Assembly (NCBI GenBank): GCA_049585815.1 | Contig: JBAVAR010000135.1 | Coordinates: 26,705-90,704, forward strand | Source: DATLSM01 sp049585815 | GTDB lineage: Bacteria > Actinomycetota > Thermoleophilia > Solirubrobacterales > 70-9 | Direction: 5' to 3' | Length of the DNA: 64,000 nucleotides | Program-made: the position numbers and the translations under genes | Shown here: piece by piece, positions 59,365 to 64,000 of the stretch | How positions within the stretch are numbered: the first letter of the stretch is position 1 | Layout: every line of letters starts with the position of its first letter | Notes under the pieces: model-generated | Database searches by the model: none | Seen by the model: the letters and a program-made list of their open reading frames with translations, nothing else | Told to the model about the DNA's origin: nothing

Positions 59365-60657
59365 ATGGCGGAGCGCGCATTAGCTGATCCCATTTCCGGC
59401 TCGCCGGTCTTCCCGGCCGGTAGCCGTGTCAATGACCGCGGGCATCTGGAGGTCGCCGGCTGCGACGTGGTCGAGATCGCCGCCGAGCTGGGTACCCCGG
59501 CCTACATTTATGCCGAGGAGGACATGCGCGCCCGCGCCCGCGCCTATCGCGAGGCCTTCGAGCGGCGTACCGACGATTTCGAGGTCCTCTTCGCCAGTAA
59601 GTCGCTGCCATGCACCGCCGCCTACCGACTCTTCGCCGAGGAGGGCCTCTCGGTCGATGTTGCCTCAGGCGGTGAGTTGCACATGGCGCTCCGCGCCGGT
59701 TTCGATCCGACCCGTATCCATATGCACGGCAACAACAAGACCGACGAGGAAATTCTCTTCGCGGCGCGCTCGGGCGTCGGCCACCTGATCCTTGACTCAT
59801 TCGATGAGATCGAGCGTTGTGAGCGGCTCCTCGAATCCCGGCAGGAGGTACTGATCCGGGTAACGCCGGGGATCAAGCCCTCCACCCACGACTATGTGCA
59901 GACCGGTCAGCTCGACTCGAAGTTCGGTTTCGGGCTTGAGGACGGCCTGGCGGCGCGGGCCATCGAGAGGGTGCTCGCCTCCGAGAAACTGAGACTCGTC
60001 GGACTCCACGCCCACATCGGTTCACAGATCTTTGAGTTGGAGCCCTATGCGCTTGCGATCCGCGCCCTCGGCGAGCTGGCGGGAGAGTGGTGTCGCGTTG
60101 TCAATGTGGGCGGCGGTCTCGGCATCGCCTACACCGCCGAGGATGAGCCGCCCTCGATTGACGCCTACGTCGAGGTCAAGGTGCGCGGCGTCGCTGAGAT
60201 CTTCGGCGCCGGTGTCCGGATCCTGGTCGAGCCGGGGCGCTCACTGGTCGGCAACGCCGGCGTAACCGCCTACCGCGTGGGCACGCTCAAGGAGATCCCC
60301 GGTATCCGCACCTACGTGGCGGTCGACGGTGGCATGTCGGACAACATGCGGCCGATGCTCTACGGCGCGCGCTACGAGGCGATCATTGCGGATCGGTCCG
60401 GTGCGGCCCCCGAGACCCTGGTGACGATCGCGGGCATGCACTGCGAGTCGGGCGACGTTCTGATCCAGGACGCATTGCTGGCCTCGCCCGCGGTTGGCGA
60501 TGTTCTGGTCACGCCGGCGACGGGTGCCTACGGCTACGCGATGGCGAGCAACTACAACGGAGTCACGCGCCCGCCGATCGTCTTCTGTCGCGACGGTGAG
60601 GCTCGGGTCGTCGTGCGCCGCGAGACCTACGAGGATCTCACCGCTCGCGATGTCTGA
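59365..60657 (+). CDS. lysA: Diaminopimelate decarboxylase
   Basis: Last step of lysine synthesis; PLP enzyme. 430 residues: Lys79 (VLFASKSLPC) binds PLP, then HMHGNNKTDEEILFA, LVGLHAHIGSQIFELEPY, VVNVGGGLGIAY, ILVEPGRSLVG and GMHCESGDVL. ATG 59365 gives the standard N-terminus; the upstream open frame is rejected. CACAAT lies 9 nt before it. It overlaps hom by 8 nt, the usual actinobacterial lysA-hom-thrC-thrB order. argS, which often precedes lysA, is not here. Confidence 0.96.
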   Translation: MAERALADPISGSPVFPAGSRVNDRGHLEVAGCDVVEIAAELGTPAYIYAEEDMRARARAYREAFERRTDDFEVLFASKSLPCTAAYRLFAEEGLSVDVASGGELHMALRAGFDPTRIHMHGNNKTDEEILFAARSGVGHLILDSFDEIERCERLLESRQEVLIRVTPGIKPSTHDYVQTGQLDSKFGFGLEDGLAARAIERVLASEKLRLVGLHAHIGSQIFELEPYALAIRALGELAGEWCRVVNVGGGLGIAYTAEDEPPSIDAYVEVKVRGVAEIFGAGVRILVEPGRSLVGNAGVTAYRVGTLKEIPGIRTYVAVDGGMSDNMRPMLYGARYEAIIADRSGAAPETLVTIAGMHCESGDVLIQDALLASPAVGDVLVTPATGAYGYAMASNYNGVTRPPIVFCRDGEARVVVRRETYEDLTARDV

Positions 60658-61873
60658 ACCGGTTCGCATTGGCCTGCTTGGACGCGGCACGGTCGGTGGC
60701 GCCTTCGAGCGCTTGCTCGGCGAGCGGGCCGGGGCGGTCGAGGCCCTCACCGGCCGCAGGCTCGAGCTCGCCGGCGTCCTCACCCGCTCAGAGGGTGACT
60801 TCAGCGCGATTCTCGAGCGCTCTGACCTGATCGTGGAGCTGCTAGGGGGAACCGATCCCGCTCGCGAGTACCTGCTCGACTCGCTGCGTGCCGGGCGTCC
60901 GGTGGTCACGGCCAACAAGCAGGTGCTCGCCCAACACGGCGACGATCTGTTCGCAGTCGCCCGTGAGGCCGGCGTCCAGCTTCGCTTTGAGGCGGCGGTC
61001 GCTGGGGTGATCCCGATTGTGCGCACGATCCAGGAGAGCCTTGGGGTCACGGAGATCGCCAAGGTCTTCGGCATCGTCAATGGCACCACGAACTTCATCC
61101 TCAGTGAGATGGCGAGCACAGGCGCCGCCTACACGGAGGTGTTGGCCCGCGCCCAGGAGCTGGGCTATGCCGAGGCCGACCCCAGCGACGATGTCGGCGG
61201 CGCCGATGCCGCGGCGAAGATGGCGATCCTCGCCCGTCTTGCCTTCCATACGCCGGTGACACTTTCGGAGGTCGCCTACGAGGGGATCGAGGCAATCCAG
61301 CCTGACGATCTCGCCTACGCAAAGGAGCTGGGCCTCTCGCTGAAGCTACTCGGCGTGGCCGAACGCCGCGAGGGCGGCGTCAGCGTCCGGGTCTTTCCCT
61401 GTTTCCTCTACGGTGGCCACCCGCTCGCCCCAGTCGAGGGCCCCTTCAACGCGGTGATGGTCGAGGCGCCGGCGATCACGGAGGTGACCATGTCGGGTCC
61501 CGGTGCGGGCGGGGTGCAGACCGCCTCAGCGGTGCTCGGCGATGTGGTCTCGATCCTCGCCGGCGACGCGCCGGTGCCAGAGACTCTGGAGCGGTTGCCG
61601 ATCGTCACCGACGTCGCCTCCTCCTTTTACCTCTATCTCGAGGTGGCGGATCGTCCCGGAGTCCTTGCCCAGATCGCAAGGGTGCTGGGCGACAACGGGA
61701 TCTCGGTCAAGAGCGTGGTGCAGCGGGGTATCGGCGAGGACGCGCGTCTGGTGATGGTTGTCCACGAATGCCTGGAGTCGCGTTTTGCCGCCGCGGTGAA
61801 AGAGATTGCCGAGCTGGGTGACCTGCGCTCGCCGCCGCGCTCGATCCGGGTGATCGAGGAGGAGTTCGTTTGA
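60650..61873 (+). CDS. hom: Homoserine dehydrogenase
   Basis: Reduces aspartate semialdehyde to homoserine. 407 residues: NAD-binding RIGLLGRGTVGGAFERLL, ELLGGTDPAREYLLDSLRAG, VTANKQVLAQHG (catalytic Lys) and GIVNGTTNFILSEM; C-terminal ACT domain (about 325-407; ADRPGVLAQIARVLGDNGIS), probably for feedback by threonine. The start overlaps lysA by 8 nt; the longer frame lies wholly inside lysA. Confidence 0.96.
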   Translation: MSEPVRIGLLGRGTVGGAFERLLGERAGAVEALTGRRLELAGVLTRSEGDFSAILERSDLIVELLGGTDPAREYLLDSLRAGRPVVTANKQVLAQHGDDLFAVAREAGVQLRFEAAVAGVIPIVRTIQESLGVTEIAKVFGIVNGTTNFILSEMASTGAAYTEVLARAQELGYAEADPSDDVGGADAAAKMAILARLAFHTPVTLSEVAYEGIEAIQPDDLAYAKELGLSLKLLGVAERREGGVSVRVFPCFLYGGHPLAPVEGPFNAVMVEAPAITEVTMSGPGAGGVQTASAVLGDVVSILAGDAPVPETLERLPIVTDVASSFYLYLEVADRPGVLAQIARVLGDNGISVKSVVQRGIGEDARLVMVVHECLESRFAAAVKEIAELGDLRSPPRSIRVIEEEFV

Positions 61874-62907
61874 CCCCGGTTCCCCTGATCGAGAGATACA
61901 GGGACTGCCTATCGCTGGAGGCCGATGATCCCGTCGTCACCCTGAACGAGGGATCGACGCCGCTGATCGAGGCGCCGCGTCTATCGGAGCGAATCGGAGT
62001 TCGGGCGTTGCTCAAGTTCGAAGGCGCGAATCCCACCGGGAGCTTCAAGGACCGAGGGATGACGGTCGCCGTCTCGCGGGCGAAGGGGCGCGGAGCGGAG
62101 GCGGTTATCTGCGCCTCCACCGGGAACACCGCCGCAAGCGCCGCCGCCTACGCGGCGCGGGCGGGGCTGCGTGGGGCTGTGATCGTCCCCGAGGGGAAGA
62201 TCGCGATCGGCAAGCTGGCCCAGGCGCTGATGCACGGTGCAAGGGTGGTCGCGCTGCAGGGGAATTTTGACGACGCGCTGCGGATCGTGCGCCAGCTGGC
62301 GGACAAACACCCGATTGAACTCGTCAACTCGGTCAATCCCCACCGCATCGAAGGGCAGAAGACCGCCGCCTTCGAGGTGGTTGAGGAGCTCGGGGAGGCG
62401 CCGGGGTCCTTGGCGATCCCGGTCGGCAACGCCGGTAACGTCACCGCCTACTGGCGCGGTTTCCAGGAGCTGGGTGCCGCTCCGCTGCTTTACGGGTTCC
62501 AGGCTGAGGGGGCGGCGCCGCTGGTCCTCGGGGCGCCGGTCGCCAACCCCGAGACCGTGGCCTCGGCGATTCGGATCGGCCACCCCGCTCGCTGGGAGGA
62601 GGCGATGGGGGCCTTCGCCGCTTCCCGCGGTCGCGTCGCCGCCGTCTCTGATGAGCAAATCCTTGACGCCTACCGCTGGCTTGCGGCGACGGAAGGGGTT
62701 TTCTGTGAGCCTGCCTCAGCCGCCTCGGTCGCGGGGCTGCTCGCCCACGGCTTCCCGGTTCTCGACGGCTCGCCTTCCCCGCAGTCGGTTGTCTGTGTTC
62801 TCACCGGCCACGGCCTCAAGGACCCCGATACAGCGCTGGGGAAGGCGCCAGCGGTGATCAATTGCGCCAACGACCTCGGCGCGGTCGAGCACGCCGTCTT
62901 TGACTGA
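61870..62907 (+). CDS. thrC: Threonine synthase
   Basis: Converts O-phosphohomoserine to threonine with PLP. 345 residues, the short type: VVTLNEGSTPLIEAPRLSE, PLP Lys60 in FEGANPTGSFKDRGM, CASTGNTAASAAAYAARAG and AIPVGNAGNVTAYWRGF. The TTG start overlaps the hom stop (TTGA), so translation is coupled. Confidence 0.96.
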   Translation: MTPVPLIERYRDCLSLEADDPVVTLNEGSTPLIEAPRLSERIGVRALLKFEGANPTGSFKDRGMTVAVSRAKGRGAEAVICASTGNTAASAAAYAARAGLRGAVIVPEGKIAIGKLAQALMHGARVVALQGNFDDALRIVRQLADKHPIELVNSVNPHRIEGQKTAAFEVVEELGEAPGSLAIPVGNAGNVTAYWRGFQELGAAPLLYGFQAEGAAPLVLGAPVANPETVASAIRIGHPARWEEAMGAFAASRGRVAAVSDEQILDAYRWLAATEGVFCEPASAASVAGLLAHGFPVLDGSPSPQSVVCVLTGHGLKDPDTALGKAPAVINCANDLGAVEHAVFD

Positions 62908-62929
62908 GGACCCATCGGCCGCCGCGCTT

Positions 62930-62935
62930 TAGGCT
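62930..62935 (+). promoter_or_regulatory. Candidate leaderless -10 box
   Basis: TAGGCT, 7 nt before the thrB GTG; thrB may have a promoter of its own. Confidence 0.45.
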
Positions 62936-62942
62936 GCTCCGG

Positions 62943-63824
62943 GTGACCGTCCGCCGCCGACTGATCCGCGTTCCTGCCTCCTCGGCAAATCTGGGGCCCG
63001 GATATGACGTGATGGCCGCGGCGGTGTCGATGTACCTGGAGCTGGAGGTCGAGGAGAGCGGCCGGTTCTCGCTTGATCCCGGTGGCCTCGACGTCTCCAC
63101 CGGGCGCGAGAACCTCGTCGTTCGGGCCTTTGAGAGCCTGCATCCCGCCGAGGGCATCGCCTTCCGGCTACACAGCGAGATCCCGCTCGCCCGCGGCCTC
63201 GGCTCCAGCGCGGCGGCAATCGTCGCCGGTCTCTTCGCCGCCGACCACCTATTCGAGCTGGCGCTCACGAGGGAGCAGATGCTGGCCAGGGCAACGGAAC
63301 TGGAGGGTCATCCTGACAACGTCGCCGCCGCGATCTACGGCGGCTTCGTGATCTGCGGCGCAGGTGAGGGGGCCGCTCCCCGCGCAGCTCGCTTCGACCC
63401 GCCCGGTGGCCTTGAGGGGGTCGCTGTGATCCCAGAGCAGGAGGTATCCACCGAGCGCGCCCGCAAGGCCATCCCGCCCGAGGTTCCACTGGCCGACGCT
63501 GTCGCCAATATCTCGGCAGCCTCTCAGCTGGTGCTCGGGCTCGGGACTGGCGATCTCGATCTCGTCGCCCGCGGTCTCGCCGATCGCCTTCACCAGGACC
63601 GCCGCCGTGAGATCTACCCCCGCTCGATGGAGCTGGTCGACTCTGCCCGCGAGCTGGGCGCCCTCGGCGCGACGATCTCCGGCGCCGGCCCCACCGTCCT
63701 CGTCTGGACCACCTGGCAGGACACGGGCAAGGTGGCCGCCGAGCTTGAGCTCTGCTGTGAGGGCTGGGCCGAGGTTCGCCGCCTCCCCTTCTGCCCCCAC
63801 GGGGCCGATGTACCCGAGCTCTGA
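62943..63824 (+). CDS. thrB: Homoserine kinase
   Basis: GHMP-family kinase that phosphorylates homoserine. 293 residues: RVPASSANLGPGYDVMAAAV near the N-terminus, ATP motif EIPLARGLGSSAAAIVAGLF, LEGHPDNVAAAIYGG, and C-terminal GALGATISGAGPTVLVW. In most actinobacteria rho follows thrB; here the terminator at 63908 and the window end come first. Confidence 0.95.
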   Translation: MTVRRRLIRVPASSANLGPGYDVMAAAVSMYLELEVEESGRFSLDPGGLDVSTGRENLVVRAFESLHPAEGIAFRLHSEIPLARGLGSSAAAIVAGLFAADHLFELALTREQMLARATELEGHPDNVAAAIYGGFVICGAGEGAAPRAARFDPPGGLEGVAVIPEQEVSTERARKAIPPEVPLADAVANISAASQLVLGLGTGDLDLVARGLADRLHQDRRREIYPRSMELVDSARELGALGATISGAGPTVLVWTTWQDTGKVAAELELCCEGWAEVRRLPFCPHGADVPEL

Positions 63825-63907
63825 CTAGCTCAGCAGGCCCACCTGGCGCAAGATCGAGACGCTGTCTGACTAAACCGAAGTTACCCCGAATACCGGCCCT
63901 CTGATCG

Positions 63908-63945
63908 CCCCCGATCCCGCTCGTCATGCGGGGCTGGGGGTTTTT
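63908..63945 (+). terminator. Intrinsic terminator of the lysA-thrB operon
   Basis: CCCCCGATCCCGC pairs with GCGGGGCTGGGGG (one small internal mismatch and a wobble), 7-nt loop, followed directly by TTTTT. The bases after it to 64000 show no gene. Confidence 0.8.
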
Positions 63946-64000
63946 CAGGCGCTCATTTGTAGCCAAGAGTTTAGCTTGTTTTCCGTCCGACCAATGGTAG

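Overview
The window is high-GC DNA, almost fully coding, from what looks like an actinobacterium, most likely class Thermoleophilia (Solirubrobacterales or a relative). This is inferred from gene content (CarD, DisA, ClpC with lysS, a spore-type SigH without sporulation genes, type III glutamine synthetase, many acyl-CoA dehydrogenases) and from TANNNT -10 boxes, not from a marker-gene search. No stretch over 300 bases lacks a gene. There is no CRISPR array, prophage or rRNA; there is one tRNA.

Layout. 1-8.4 kb: the 5' part of a type III glutamine synthetase, a 3-hydroxyacyl-CoA dehydrogenase/enoyl-CoA hydratase fusion, an ammonium transporter closed by a strong hairpin, a LysR regulator divergent from a universal stress protein, and a HAD phosphatase. 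8.4-14.4 kb: a secreted lytic transglycosylase with degenerate M23 domains, a nucleoside phosphorylase and a MerR-HTH/class III cyclase fusion. 14.4-37.6 kb: tilS, hpt, ftsH, folP, folB, folK, coaX, dus, greA, lysS, clpC, disA, carD, ispD, ispF, cysS, rlmB, sigH. This order closely follows the Bacillus subtilis tilS-to-sigH block, with lineage-specific insertions (GST-like, aldo/keto reductase-like, PHP phosphatase, acyl-CoA synthetase, coiled-coil protein). 37.6-48.6 kb: a GNAT-like protein, tRNA-Thr(UGU), a SHOCT membrane protein, a ring-cleaving-dioxygenase/maleylacetate-reductase-like pair, a PlsC-GpsA fusion, an ECF sigma factor with a small membrane partner, a rhomboid protease, a BtuF-like protein and a CBS/CorC membrane protein. 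48.5-56.2 kb: a beta-oxidation island (3-hydroxyacyl-CoA dehydrogenase, thiolase, three acyl-CoA dehydrogenases) carrying a repeated palindromic operator. 56.2-57.6 kb: a pRiA4b Orf3-like gene and a decayed IS5-family element. 57.6-63.9 kb: a CDF metal exporter, a secreted low-complexity protein, then lysA-hom-thrC-thrB ending at an intrinsic terminator.

On regulation, more than twenty genes have a TANNNT hexamer (often TAGGCT, TAGACT or TAGTCT) only 6-11 nt before an ATG or GTG and no ribosome binding site. This points to widespread leaderless mRNAs beside a second class with clear Shine-Dalgarno sequences. The PlsC-GpsA fusion, the shared operator of the fatty-acid genes, the direct repeat before clpC and the MerR-cyclase fusion are the features most worth following up.
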